Source: Deltaproteobacteria bacterium (GTDB lineage Bacteria > Bdellovibrionota > FAC87 > UBA2466). From it: a DNA stretch of 64,000 nucleotides. The notes under the pieces were generated by a model, which made no database searches, was not told the origin of the DNA, and saw only the letters and a list, made by a program, of their open reading frames with translations. Positions within the stretch are counted from its first letter, which is position 1; each line of letters opens with the position of its first letter. A program made the translations under genes and the position numbers. Below, one piece after another: positions 1-8,024 of this stretch. The stretch is taken from positions 1 through 64,000 of the forward strand of contig JACPWY010000021.1 of the NCBI GenBank assembly GCA_016196825.1, in the 5' to 3' direction.

Positions 1-318
1 AAGTATTCAGAAACTGTTGACGGAATTTCGGTGTGGCTCGGTTCTGTCGACTGTAAGACTTTGGAATCAGACAATTTTTTGAAGTGATATTTTCTCCTTT
101 TGCAAAACTATCCATTTTCTGTCGCCATATTGCGATTTCTGCATTCGTTACCTTGGGTACTCCGAGGGGGAAACTCACCGGCGCATCCAGGCCTGTCGGC
201 TGAGTCAAAAAGTTGTGGAGGTGAAGCCACTTCTTGAGTCGAAGATGAAGCGCGGTAACGTTTGGGGCGAAAAGCCGCTTCCTCGCAAGAATATGGGGTC
301 GTCGTGTACAATAATTCC
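1..318. other. Leading non-coding stretch
   Basis: I see no convincing gene here. The first 120 bases are AT-rich and could hold promoters. Reading frames in the rest lack protein-like composition. A TACAAT hexamer at 307-312 sits 6 nt before the ATG of the next gene. Confidence 0.5.
307..312 (+). promoter_or_regulatory. Candidate -10 box for a leaderless mRNA
   Basis: TACAAT matches the sigma-70 -10 consensus at 5 of 6 positions and ends 6 nt before the ATG at 319, so transcription would begin at or next to the start codon. No clear -35 box and no Shine-Dalgarno sequence are visible. Confidence 0.35.
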
Positions 319-618
319 ATGAACCTGCGCCAATGGATCATTCGCTTTCGAAAGTTGGATCACTTTCACATTAATCCGGATCTGTTTCCTCAGGAAACAA
401 AGACCGTCATCCCCATTGCCGATATTAAGCGGTTTCAGGCGTTGCCATTAGGCACCAAGGCGGGGGCGTATCTGAACATTGGTCTGGTGGACCCTTACCG
501 ACTCGACGCGCGGGATGCGCTCACCCTGCTCGCCCGCCAAACCGGCAAGCGCGTACACTTCTACGAAATCTCCGAGGCCGACTACTCCACCATCCTCAAG
601 TCCATCTATCAAAGCTGA
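319..618 (+). CDS. Stand-alone GspE/MshE N-terminal-like domain protein
   Basis: Small protein of 99 residues. The centre and C-terminus (PLGTKAGAYLNIGLVDPYRL, then a TGKRV turn and a final helix ending in IYQS) follow the pattern of the MshEN/GspE N-terminal domain, which in type II secretion and pilus ATPases binds partner proteins or cyclic di-GMP. Here no ATPase domain follows, so the domain stands alone. The in-frame TTG at 262 would add 19 unlikely residues; I chose the ATG at 319 because a -10-like box lies 6 nt upstream. The gene overlaps the convergent barrel gene by 10 bp at its 3' end. The fold assignment is by pattern; a signalling or adaptor role is inference. Confidence 0.6.
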   Translation: MNLRQWIIRFRKLDHFHINPDLFPQETKTVIPIADIKRFQALPLGTKAGAYLNIGLVDPYRLDARDALTLLARQTGKRVHFYEISEADYSTILKSIYQS

Positions 619-1715
619 ACCGCGATTCGGGCAGAGGTGAAGGAGTAGCCGAGCTTGCCCGGAACCGTTTTGATGTCTTGTTGGTAGTCGAGGCTCAGTT
701 GCACCACACCTGGCTTATACGCCAGGCCACCACCCACCAACACCACGTCGTTTGCGTCGGTGAGGCGATCATCGGTGTCGATCTCGCCGCCTCTCAAATA
801 GAACCGCCAGACGTCGGAGAACTTTTCTGAGAACTCGAGATAGGCTCCGTGCCGTCGATATGTGAGGTCCCCGGGCAGTCCCACCCACATCCCAATAGTC
901 CCCAATTTGACCGACGTGTTACCCATTCTCAGCTGCGCATCGAGCCCAGCCATGGAGAGCCTCAGCGGCGTGTCGTTGGCGGCAGCCTCGTTGTTCCAAC
1001 GGGCGGTGTAGAAAGAGACTCCAAGCCCAAACACCCTCGCAAAGAGAAAATGAAATCGCGCGCCAAGCGCCTTGTCCGAATTGTTGTCGGTGACCGACAC
1101 ACTCTGATCGGCAAAGCTGGGCATCGTCACCCCCGACTGTTGGGGAATGCCGTTCACAGCATAGACATACGCCTCGCTCGTCACCGCTGCCTTTTCCGCA
1201 AGGGTGATCTTCGCCCCCACACCGAGATCGGTCCAGATGTCGGGCAGAAAGAAGTCACCACCGAGCCGCATGCGGCTTGTGTCGATTCTGCCGCCATAAA
1301 TGTTGTGCGGGTTCATGTCATCAAAAGGGATCCAGATCTTGCCCGCCCTCACCTGAATCGTGGGCGTGATCTGGTAGTCGAGCTCGAAGTAGCGGGGATC
1401 ACTTCTCACCTCAAAGGCGAACTGAATCTCCGGAGTGGGCAAGATTTCAAAAAAAAGCAGCGGATGAAAATTGAGGAAACTGAAATTCGCCTTCCCAGGT
1501 TGATTCGCAAGCAACAGGTCGAAATAGATCGAAAAGTGTGGCTCCACCCCCGATCCATGGTGAGGCGAAAGAGGTTTGGTGGCGCTGCCCGAGATCACCT
1601 CCGCCTTCGGTTCTCGCGAAGTAGGATCTCGTTGAGTTGAAGAAGCTGGCTCCCGTGAGCCATCACAGAACGCGGCATTTTGAGTGAGGAGGAGAAGAAA
1701 AAAGAGAGCGTGCAC
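609..1715 (-). CDS. Outer-membrane beta-barrel protein, paralogue of the 6667-7986 gene
   Basis: 368 residues with an N-terminal signal peptide (hydrophobic run ending near AAFCDG). The mature part alternates short amphipathic strands with turns and ends in a hydrophobic strand (ARIAVQL), typical of outer-membrane barrels. It shares the block ELDY..P....RAGKIWIPFDDMNPHNIYGGR and a following LPDIWTDLGVGAK segment with the gene at 6667-7986, so the two are paralogues. The start codon is GTG at 1715, with a TAAAAT hexamer 6 nt upstream and no ribosome-binding site. It is divergent from the haem-protein operon. A porin-like role is inference; I do not recognise a named family. Confidence 0.7.
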   Translation of the reverse strand: MHALFFLLLLTQNAAFCDGSREPASSTQRDPTSREPKAEVISGSATKPLSPHHGSGVEPHFSIYFDLLLANQPGKANFSFLNFHPLLFFEILPTPEIQFAFEVRSDPRYFELDYQITPTIQVRAGKIWIPFDDMNPHNIYGGRIDTSRMRLGGDFFLPDIWTDLGVGAKITLAEKAAVTSEAYVYAVNGIPQQSGVTMPSFADQSVSVTDNNSDKALGARFHFLFARVFGLGVSFYTARWNNEAAANDTPLRLSMAGLDAQLRMGNTSVKLGTIGMWVGLPGDLTYRRHGAYLEFSEKFSDVWRFYLRGGEIDTDDRLTDANDVVLVGGGLAYKPGVVQLSLDYQQDIKTVPGKLGYSFTSARIAVQL

Positions 1716-2103
1716 CCAATTATTTTATAAATGAATGGCGCCTCCGGAAAGGAAAAAAGTCTCAGGGATTCGAACACTTCTTAACCCCTCGAGGAAATTT
1801 GCAGCACTACCGTCCAAATTCGCGACACAGTAAGTCATTAACCCCAATGAGAAAATGGCCCCGGCTCTCGATCCGCTGTCAGCCCTCTGACAAATTCCTC
1901 AATAGACTTGGTGTCGAACCTTTGAACGAATTTCACAGTCTCTGACGGCTGACGAAGAAGTAGGCGGTCTAAGTTCCCATCGTCACTCACTGAAATTGCA
2001 TTACATTTTTTCCTCCACAGTTTCTCCATTTTCGACCCACGAGTGGCACAGGCTTCGCAATCAAAAACCCTGAATGAATCGCCATTTCCCGCCAGGAGGA
2101 ACC
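1716..2103. other. Divergent intergenic region
   Basis: This 388-bp AT-richer gap separates the minus-strand barrel gene from the plus-strand haem-protein operon. It holds the candidate -10 box TAAAAT at 1722-1727 for the barrel and should hold the operon promoter. A minus-strand reading frame at 1838-2029 could encode 63 residues, but its codon choice differs from its neighbours and it has no ribosome-binding site, so I did not call it. Confidence 0.5.
1722..1727 (-). promoter_or_regulatory. Candidate -10 box for leaderless barrel gene
   Basis: Minus-strand TAAAAT (5 of 6 consensus positions) lies 6 nt before the GTG at 1715. No good -35 box is seen at 16-18 nt. Confidence 0.4.
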
Positions 2104-3264
2104 ATGCAGACCCTTTCCGCACGCTTCGTGCTAGCACTCGCACTCTTCTTGGGGATTGCCGCCAATGCTGATGATGCGTCTACCCTCGCTCTTCGTCTGT
2201 TCTCACGAGTGGCCGGCGTGAAGGCCTCGATGAATGACCCCCGAATTGCCCAGATGGCTTCTCTCATTTCCGCTGGCCAGTCCTTTGAAGCGGCCGATAT
2301 CGCGACTCGCGATTCGAACTTCCTCAACGTGACGGCGTTTCAGTTTTTCGCTCCGAAGTCGATGCGGACCGAAGTGACCAACTCAGGCTTCAATGACTTC
2401 ATCGCCATGGGAATGCTCGTGACCCGCGATGACAAGCCTTACACCGACATGGTGCAGGGCGACTTCACGGTAACCGTAAACGGCGTGACCGCTGGCCTGA
2501 CAGGCACCGCTCCCAACCTCTCCACCAACGTCCACTACACGACAGCTCAGACATCGATCGCGAACCTCGGTGCGAGCTTGAAGCTCGTGACACCACAACG
2601 CCCGAGCTTCCCAGACGCCGCTGGCGCCCTCACCTCTTGGCAGTTCATGGAAGAGCACGCGAATATGGGCACAAACCGCCGCATTGTTCAGTTCGCCTTT
2701 CAAGAATTCTTGTGCACACCCATCACTGCTTGGCGCGATTCCGACGCTACGCTGTCCGATGACGTGATCACCCGCGATGTGGACCGTTCGCCGGGTGGCG
2801 ACCCGGTGGCGTTCCAGACCCAGTGCCGCGTGTGCCATCAGGTCCTCGACCCATTGCGGGCCGCCTTCGCCTTCCATGATTTCTCAGGCAACACCCCGGT
2901 CTACAAAGCCACACCTGTGAAACTGCTCATTAACGCCACGGTGAACTACCCCGACGGCGCGATCCTCGGAAACGATTCGTGGCAGAACCGAGCCACCCTC
3001 AACCAGAACTCGCAATTCGGTTGGCAGGGTGCCCTTAGCGGGAGCGGTGCCAAAGGTTTTGGACAGATGATTGCCAGAAGCGATCGTTTCGCGAGCTGCG
3101 CTGTGCAGCAGGTCTTCCAACAGATCTGTTTGCGAGCGCCGAACTCGAGCGAAATGTCAGTTGAGATTTCAAGCATCGCCAAACAGTTCAAATCGGATAA
3201 CTACAACTTGCGAAATGTGTTCAAGCGGGTGTCGACGCTCCCGCAGTGTATGGGGTCCCTGTAA
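2104..3264 (+). CDS. Exported c-type haem-motif protein of the DUF1588/DUF1585-like class
   Basis: 386 residues starting at the ATG at 2104, which has a strong AGGAGG 4 nt upstream; an earlier in-frame ATG at 2074 lacks one. A signal peptide ends at IAANA. The C-terminal third holds one haem-binding motif in the context CRVCHQVLDPLRAAFAFHDF, close to the C..CH...DP.GFALE.FD signature of DUF1588. The last 60 residues resemble the DUF1585 helical module. In planctomycetes and myxobacteria such proteins are paired with Tat-exported DUF1552/DUF1501 partners, as here two genes downstream. It is first in a four-gene operon with 25-31 bp spacing before the next two genes. Substrate and electron partner are unknown. 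Confidence 0.7.
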   Translation: MQTLSARFVLALALFLGIAANADDASTLALRLFSRVAGVKASMNDPRIAQMASLISAGQSFEAADIATRDSNFLNVTAFQFFAPKSMRTEVTNSGFNDFIAMGMLVTRDDKPYTDMVQGDFTVTVNGVTAGLTGTAPNLSTNVHYTTAQTSIANLGASLKLVTPQRPSFPDAAGALTSWQFMEEHANMGTNRRIVQFAFQEFLCTPITAWRDSDATLSDDVITRDVDRSPGGDPVAFQTQCRVCHQVLDPLRAAFAFHDFSGNTPVYKATPVKLLINATVNYPDGAILGNDSWQNRATLNQNSQFGWQGALSGSGAKGFGQMIARSDRFASCAVQQVFQQICLRAPNSSEMSVEISSIAKQFKSDNYNLRNVFKRVSTLPQCMGSL

Positions 3265-3295
3265 TAGTTTCTTTGGACGATATGAGGAGTGACGT

Positions 3296-3973
3296 ATGAA
3301 GTACGTAGCAATTTCTATAACAATGACGCTTGTTGCCTGCTCCATGAACCCCGATGGCATTAACTCCATCGGTGCTAACTCGGGCGGCGGTTCCGGCTCG
3401 AGCTCAAGCTCGAACAGTAACCCAGCCATCATCGGCCAGCAGGGGCTGACGGTGGGCCTTCAAAACTTTCGCCAACTCTACGGAAGCTGGGTGAGCCTCA
3501 CGGGCGTAAATCCCTCGACACTGCTCAATACTGGTGGCGTTTCGCTCGCAACCTACTACCAGAACAGCGCCATGAACATACTTCCGGCTGTCGGCGTGGT
3601 GGGCGAGGCTTCGAACTCGGTGTTTTTCACCACAGCGGTCTTCGCGGGTAACGTCGCGGGCCTCTTCGTGGCCAAGGAAAAGGCGCTGACTGCTGGAAGC
3701 CGCCGGGTGACCAATCTAGTCAACTTCGCCGCCGTAGCAACTCAGCTGAATGGCGCCTCAGGCCAGGCAATCGTGGACGACGTCGCTCAGCGCGCCTACG
3801 CGCTCTTCGTCGGACGAATGCCCACAGCGAGTGAGCTTTTGATTGTCGAACAGTCTGTCGCCGCCTGCGTGGCGGGCTCTGCGACAGCGGCTACCACAAC
3901 CGCAGACACCTCAAACTGTATGCTGGTGGAAATCGCCGGCATTATGAACAGCATCCATTCACTGGCTATCTAA
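3296..3973 (+). CDS. Lipoprotein of the haem/Tat operon
   Basis: 225 residues with a clear lipobox (LVAC at about residues 12-15) after a short hydrophobic signal, then a Gly/Ser-rich linker. A good GAGGAG lies 6 nt before the ATG. The C-terminal part has a helical stretch (AQRAYALFVGRMPTASELLI) that recalls the R-A-(F/Y)-...-P-T..E segment of DUF1592/DUF1549-type proteins, which may mean that modules fused elsewhere are split between genes here. It has no haem motif of its own. The position between the haem protein and the Tat substrate suggests an envelope-anchored assembly partner, which is inference. Confidence 0.6.
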   Translation: MKYVAISITMTLVACSMNPDGINSIGANSGGGSGSSSSSNSNPAIIGQQGLTVGLQNFRQLYGSWVSLTGVNPSTLLNTGGVSLATYYQNSAMNILPAVGVVGEASNSVFFTTAVFAGNVAGLFVAKEKALTAGSRRVTNLVNFAAVATQLNGASGQAIVDDVAQRAYALFVGRMPTASELLIVEQSVAACVAGSATAATTTADTSNCMLVEIAGIMNSIHSLAI

Positions 3974-3998
3974 CACCCTTTGGGTAAGGAGACGTAGT

Positions 3999-5447
3999 AT
4001 GAGTAACCCGAGCAAAAAAGACATCTTCCGCGAGTGGCTGTTCCACCAGAAGACGGAGAATTTGAGCCGTCGCAATTTCCTCGCAAACGCCGGCGCCGGT
4101 GCAGCCGCTACGGTGTTTCTGCCGAGCATTCTGTCTCTGCTGACCAGGCCGTCCATCTCGCAAGCGGCCAGCCCCTTTAACCCCTTCGTGGTCTTTGACT
4201 GTGTCGGCGGCGGAACGTTCGCTCGCGAAGTGCTCCCGTTGGACCAGACCTTGAGTTACCTTTCACCAACAGCCTACGCCTCGGCGGGCTTGCCGGTGGG
4301 ATTTGACGCCAGAGCGACGGGCGCCGTAATCGAGACGTTCGGCGCTCCGATTCCCTCTGCCAGCATTCTCGCTAAGGCTTTGACCGGCGGCGCAGCGGCC
4401 CCCAACATCAACGCCAGCGCCGCCGTTCGGGCGAGCCTCAAGATCATGACGGTCTGTAACCCCACGGTCGTTGATGATAACTCCAACGCCACGATTCCTT
4501 CGAACCAGGCTGCGGCTTTGGCAGCGTCTTTAGGCTCGGGTATGAGCGTGCCTTCGGGCGTGTCGGATACGAACTCCAACTCCGGAGCGAAACGTGGACT
4601 CGCCTCTCAGGTGGTCGCTGGCTACAAGCCGGCGCAGGCCGCAAGTCTCACGGCAATTCAGGGACTGACTTCGCTCAAGCAAGGTGCCCTGTCTTCTTTG
4701 AGCGACGCGCAGATGGGGGCGATGGTGAACATGTCTGCCAAACTCACCGTCGAACAAAAGGAGATGCTCTCCAAAATGACGCTCGGTAAAGAGCTCGGAA
4801 CGATCGCGGAGGCGGCGGGACAAGCGAACATCGCTAAAGTCGCCAACGCCACAACATTCGACGGCCGGAACGACACGTTGATTGCCGGTGCCTACGGTAT
4901 CAACGGGAACACTCTGGCCTTCTTGAATAACAACCCGAATACCCCTAACCCGGTGGTGACTGTTGCCACACAGGTAAAGCTTCTCACCGATGGTTTCGCT
5001 CCGGTCATGGTGAAATCGCTCGACGGTTTCGATTACCACGATGGCACGGCCACCACCTGGAAGGCGCGCCACCTGGAGCTTATTAACCAAACCATGCAGA
5101 TGCTCAACGCGTTCGCGGCGAAAGGCGTGCCCGTCATGATTCAGTGGAACACCGACGGCGCCACCCGCAACAACGGTGAGATTTCGCAGGGTGACGGCAG
5201 TCAGAACCACTCCTCGGTCGTTTTTGTGCTCTCCATGAACGGCGCTCCGGCTCCCAAGAGCTTCCAAATCGGTGCGTTCACATCAGGTGGTGCGGCCTCC
5301 TCGACGACACCCGTCGCCGGCAGTGCCACCAACGAAGGGCATGCGATTTTCGCAAACCTCGCCGCATTTCAGGGCAAGCCCGTGCCGGCTAGCCTGATGC
5401 CGACGGGGCTCAACCCGGACCTGTTCAACTCGTTCAAGTTGTTCTAG
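3999..5447 (+). CDS. Tat-exported DUF1501/DUF1552-like protein
   Basis: 482 residues. The N-terminus carries a twin-arginine signal (SRRNFLANAG, then a hydrophobic stretch and an Ala-rich cleavage region near SQAAS) after about 25 residues. AAGGAG at 3986-3991 supports this start. The C-terminal half has a GFDYHDG motif, a helix with RHLELINQTMQML, then WNTDGATRN and a NHSSVV block. This is the order seen in DUF1501-type proteins, which are distantly related to the alkaline phosphatase/sulfatase fold. Tat export implies folding, perhaps with a cofactor, before export. No catalytic residue can be assigned. The central region (about 150-290) is Ala/Ser-rich and helical. Confidence 0.65.
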   Translation: MSNPSKKDIFREWLFHQKTENLSRRNFLANAGAGAAATVFLPSILSLLTRPSISQAASPFNPFVVFDCVGGGTFAREVLPLDQTLSYLSPTAYASAGLPVGFDARATGAVIETFGAPIPSASILAKALTGGAAAPNINASAAVRASLKIMTVCNPTVVDDNSNATIPSNQAAALAASLGSGMSVPSGVSDTNSNSGAKRGLASQVVAGYKPAQAASLTAIQGLTSLKQGALSSLSDAQMGAMVNMSAKLTVEQKEMLSKMTLGKELGTIAEAAGQANIAKVANATTFDGRNDTLIAGAYGINGNTLAFLNNNPNTPNPVVTVATQVKLLTDGFAPVMVKSLDGFDYHDGTATTWKARHLELINQTMQMLNAFAAKGVPVMIQWNTDGATRNNGEISQGDGSQNHSSVVFVLSMNGAPAPKSFQIGAFTSGGAASSTTPVAGSATNEGHAIFANLAAFQGKPVPASLMPTGLNPDLFNSFKLF

Positions 5448-5464
5448 TCCAACAAGGGAAGTGC

Positions 5465-6661
5465 ATGAGATACGCTGTCCTCCTCGCGCTCTTCATCACT
5501 GGTTGCGGGATTATCAAGGATCCCCTTTCGAGCTGCTCGGGAGTTTCGCAGTCGCCGAACCACCAGCTGGATTCTACCTCGGGCCTTTCCACATTCTCCA
5601 CAGCCGTTCACCCCATTCTCGTTCAAACCTGCGGTGGCTGCCACCGGACGGGCGGATCTCAGTTTCCTCCGCTAGGCGATACGGATATCAATACCGCCTA
5701 CCCACAAGCGAAGCAGAGAATGAATTTTTCCGATCTCAATAAGTCCCTTCTCTGGACCAAGGTCACTATGCAGGACCACCAGGGAACACATCTTAACCAA
5801 GCTGGCTCAACCCAAACCGCCTATAAAAACGCCCTTCTCGCCTGGTCGCAGACCGAAGGCGGCGCGGGCAGCACGGGCACCTCCTGCACCATTCAGCCTA
5901 GCCCCACACCGTCGGCCACCCCCACCCCGACTGACGTGCCGCTTCTCACAGCCACAACGACAATTCCGAACTTCGCCGCCTTGGGCACCACGGTCTACTC
6001 AACGCTTCCTTTTCAGTATGTTCGCATCCCGCTCGATTCAATCGGCCTCACCGGCGGCGTGCTCGAGATGGGATTACGTCGCTTCACCGACGCTTCGGGA
6101 AGTTCCGCGGGCTTCGTCGAAATCGCGAACCCGCGCCTCTACACGCCACAATCCACCGCCCAGATCAACAGCATTCTCGTGCACCTCATCAACGGCCCGA
6201 CGAATATCGTGAGCAATGCCTTTGTGAATGTGAATGCGATTGTCCCAATGGCGACCTCGTCACAACCAGCGAACCCGCCCTACACGGTGAGCCTACTCGC
6301 CACCAACACCTCGACAATGCAGCTTCCGGCTACAACCAACAACCTTCTCCAATTTGAGATCAAATCGCTTGGACCTGCTACCGAAACACAATACTTCACG
6401 GCCACCGTGAATCCTATTCTCGCCACTCGCTGTGCCGCCTGCCACGCCGGCGGCAACGGCGACGCGACCGCGGCCTACGATCTCTCGGGCAATGACAGCC
6501 TCGACCGCACTGACACGCTCCCCTACGTGACCAAAACCAACCCCTCGCAAAGCCGACTCCTCACAGCGGCCCGCGATGGCGTGAGCCACGGCGGGGGCGC
6601 CGTCCTCAAAATCCAAAACGAAATCAACTCCATCATCAACTGGATAGCGGTCACACCCTGA
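5465..6661 (+). CDS. Di-haem-motif lipoprotein, last gene of the operon
   Basis: 398 residues with a lipobox (FITGC near residue 14). Two CxxCH motifs are present: CGGCH near residue 57, in a context typical of 'VHPIL...C.GCH' cytochrome modules, and CAACH near residue 325 in a second such module. A Pro/Thr/Ser-rich linker follows the first module and a beta-rich domain lies between the modules. It is probably anchored in the outer membrane or exposed in the periplasm, where it could pass electrons to or from the other operon products. It ends 5 bp from the convergent barrel gene. Confidence 0.7.
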   Translation: MRYAVLLALFITGCGIIKDPLSSCSGVSQSPNHQLDSTSGLSTFSTAVHPILVQTCGGCHRTGGSQFPPLGDTDINTAYPQAKQRMNFSDLNKSLLWTKVTMQDHQGTHLNQAGSTQTAYKNALLAWSQTEGGAGSTGTSCTIQPSPTPSATPTPTDVPLLTATTTIPNFAALGTTVYSTLPFQYVRIPLDSIGLTGGVLEMGLRRFTDASGSSAGFVEIANPRLYTPQSTAQINSILVHLINGPTNIVSNAFVNVNAIVPMATSSQPANPPYTVSLLATNTSTMQLPATTNNLLQFEIKSLGPATETQYFTATVNPILATRCAACHAGGNGDATAAYDLSGNDSLDRTDTLPYVTKTNPSQSRLLTAARDGVSHGGGAVLKIQNEINSIINWIAVTP

Positions 6662-6666
6662 GGCTC

Positions 6667-7986
6667 CTAGAAATGCGCGGACATCCGAACAGCGGCATAG
6701 TCGGTATTCGTCTTTCCCTCGCGCGCCTCAAAATCTCTCGAGTACTCGACTGAAAAATGCAGAGCCCCCGGATGATAGCTCACAATCGCTCCCCCAATGG
6801 TCTGGTCGGTCACGGCCAGAAATCGACTGTCCTGTTGAGCCTGCCCTCCCCGTAAGGCCACCTTCCACTGATTCACCCAAAGACCGATCTCTCCATAGTA
6901 CCCACCGCGACGAAAGCCCGCCACCTGCGATCCGACAAGCTCCACCTCGCCATAGATATTCCCCCCACGCAGCTCAAGGGCCCCTAGCCGCACTTTCCCA
7001 TCCAGGCCAAAGAGATTGAGAAAGGCCTGACTCGTCCCGCGATTCGGATAGCTCCCCCGGTACACACTCGCTCCAAAGCTCAAGAGATCCCTGACGCTGA
7101 TAGCGATTCGGCCCCCCACTGCCTTATTGTCATTATTGTCGCTCGACTGAATGGACGAGAAATCGGGGTAGGACTGCCCACGCACAGTCGCATCGGGGTT
7201 AGGATCGCCCGAACTGAGTTCGCCGAACCCATTCACGACGTAGCCGTGCAACGCCACCTCTGTCCCCTCTATGGAGAGGAGCGACACCTTCACCCCCACC
7301 CCCATGTCGGTCCATATTTCCGGCAAAAACGTCGAGGCATTGGGCTGAAGAAGAGCCACCAAAATCGGGCGGCCGCCATAATACTTGTGGGCGTTGTCCT
7401 CATCGAATGGAATCCAGATTCTGCCTACGCGAAACTCAAGGCCGGGGTAGAGATCATAATCGAGCTCAAAAAAACGCGGATTTGGCGAGACCTCAAAAGC
7501 AAATTCCAGATTGGTCGTTGGATTGATCTTGAGAAGAAGCAGGCTGTGATCATTTTGAAAGGTTAAAGAAGGCGTATTTTTCGGCTGGTAGGTCAACAGA
7601 AGATCAAAAAGCGCCATGAAGTTCGGCTTAGCCAAAGCCGTCTGCGGGTGAATGCCCTGGGCCGACTTCTTCTTTGGATTCAGAGCCGCGATCTCTTCAT
7701 CCGTCGGCAGCTCCGATTTCACTATGCTCATTCCAGCCGCGATGGGCCGCGTTCCCCGGTGCGTGATCTGAACCAACGCCCCCTTTTGCGTCGCGCGCGT
7801 GACGATTCCCCAGGCGATCGGTTTGTCGGCGGAGCCAACAAGCACAGTGCTCCCCACCTCGAGCATTGCCCCTTCAAGGTGCGTGACGGCCATCCGCGCT
7901 TGCTTGCCGTCGACCTTCAACACTTGTCCACCGGGCGCGGCCGCGAGAATGCCACAAACAAAAAGGAGCGGCGCAAGGCGAGACAT
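6667..7986 (-). CDS. Outer-membrane beta-barrel protein with N-terminal extension
   Basis: 439 residues: signal peptide (to about AAAPGG), then a region of about 70 residues that looks like a small beta-rich domain (VTHLEGAMLEVGSTVLVG, ITHRGTRPIAAG), then a barrel paralogous to the 609-1715 gene. Shared blocks include ELDYDLYPGLEFRVGRIWIP, FLPEIWTDMGVGVK and the terminal strand region. The paralogue lacks the N-terminal domain. It is last in a minus-strand operon but also has a good promoter of its own at 7996-8024. A substrate-channel role is inference. Confidence 0.7.
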   Translation of the reverse strand: MSRLAPLLFVCGILAAAPGGQVLKVDGKQARMAVTHLEGAMLEVGSTVLVGSADKPIAWGIVTRATQKGALVQITHRGTRPIAAGMSIVKSELPTDEEIAALNPKKKSAQGIHPQTALAKPNFMALFDLLLTYQPKNTPSLTFQNDHSLLLLKINPTTNLEFAFEVSPNPRFFELDYDLYPGLEFRVGRIWIPFDEDNAHKYYGGRPILVALLQPNASTFLPEIWTDMGVGVKVSLLSIEGTEVALHGYVVNGFGELSSGDPNPDATVRGQSYPDFSSIQSSDNNDNKAVGGRIAISVRDLLSFGASVYRGSYPNRGTSQAFLNLFGLDGKVRLGALELRGGNIYGEVELVGSQVAGFRRGGYYGEIGLWVNQWKVALRGGQAQQDSRFLAVTDQTIGGAIVSYHPGALHFSVEYSRDFEAREGKTNTDYAAVRMSAHF

Positions 7987-7995
7987 GAGAACCCC

Positions 7996-8024
7996 ATTTT
8001 ATGGGATGAAATCAATGATTACAA
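7996..8024 (-). promoter_or_regulatory. Internal promoter for barrel gene
   Basis: Minus-strand TTGTAA (8024-8019), a 17-nt spacer and TAAAAT (8001-7996) form a sigma-70-like promoter. It overlaps the stop codon of the upstream gene. The start codon is only 9 nt past the -10 box, so the leader would be about 0-3 nt. Confidence 0.5.

Noticed and set aside
849..1640. Plus-strand frame of 263 codons antisense to the first barrel gene
   Set aside because: It is rich in Arg, His and Pro, as expected from the complement of a coding sequence; the minus strand has the signal peptide and paralogue.
1838..2029. Minus-strand frame of 63 codons in the divergent gap
   Set aside because: The composition is protein-like, but there is no ribosome-binding site or -10 box near the ATG and codon choice differs from neighbours.
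4530..5267. Long minus-strand frame within the Tat-protein gene
   Set aside because: His/Arg-rich shadow of a gene with a clear Tat signal and ribosome-binding site.
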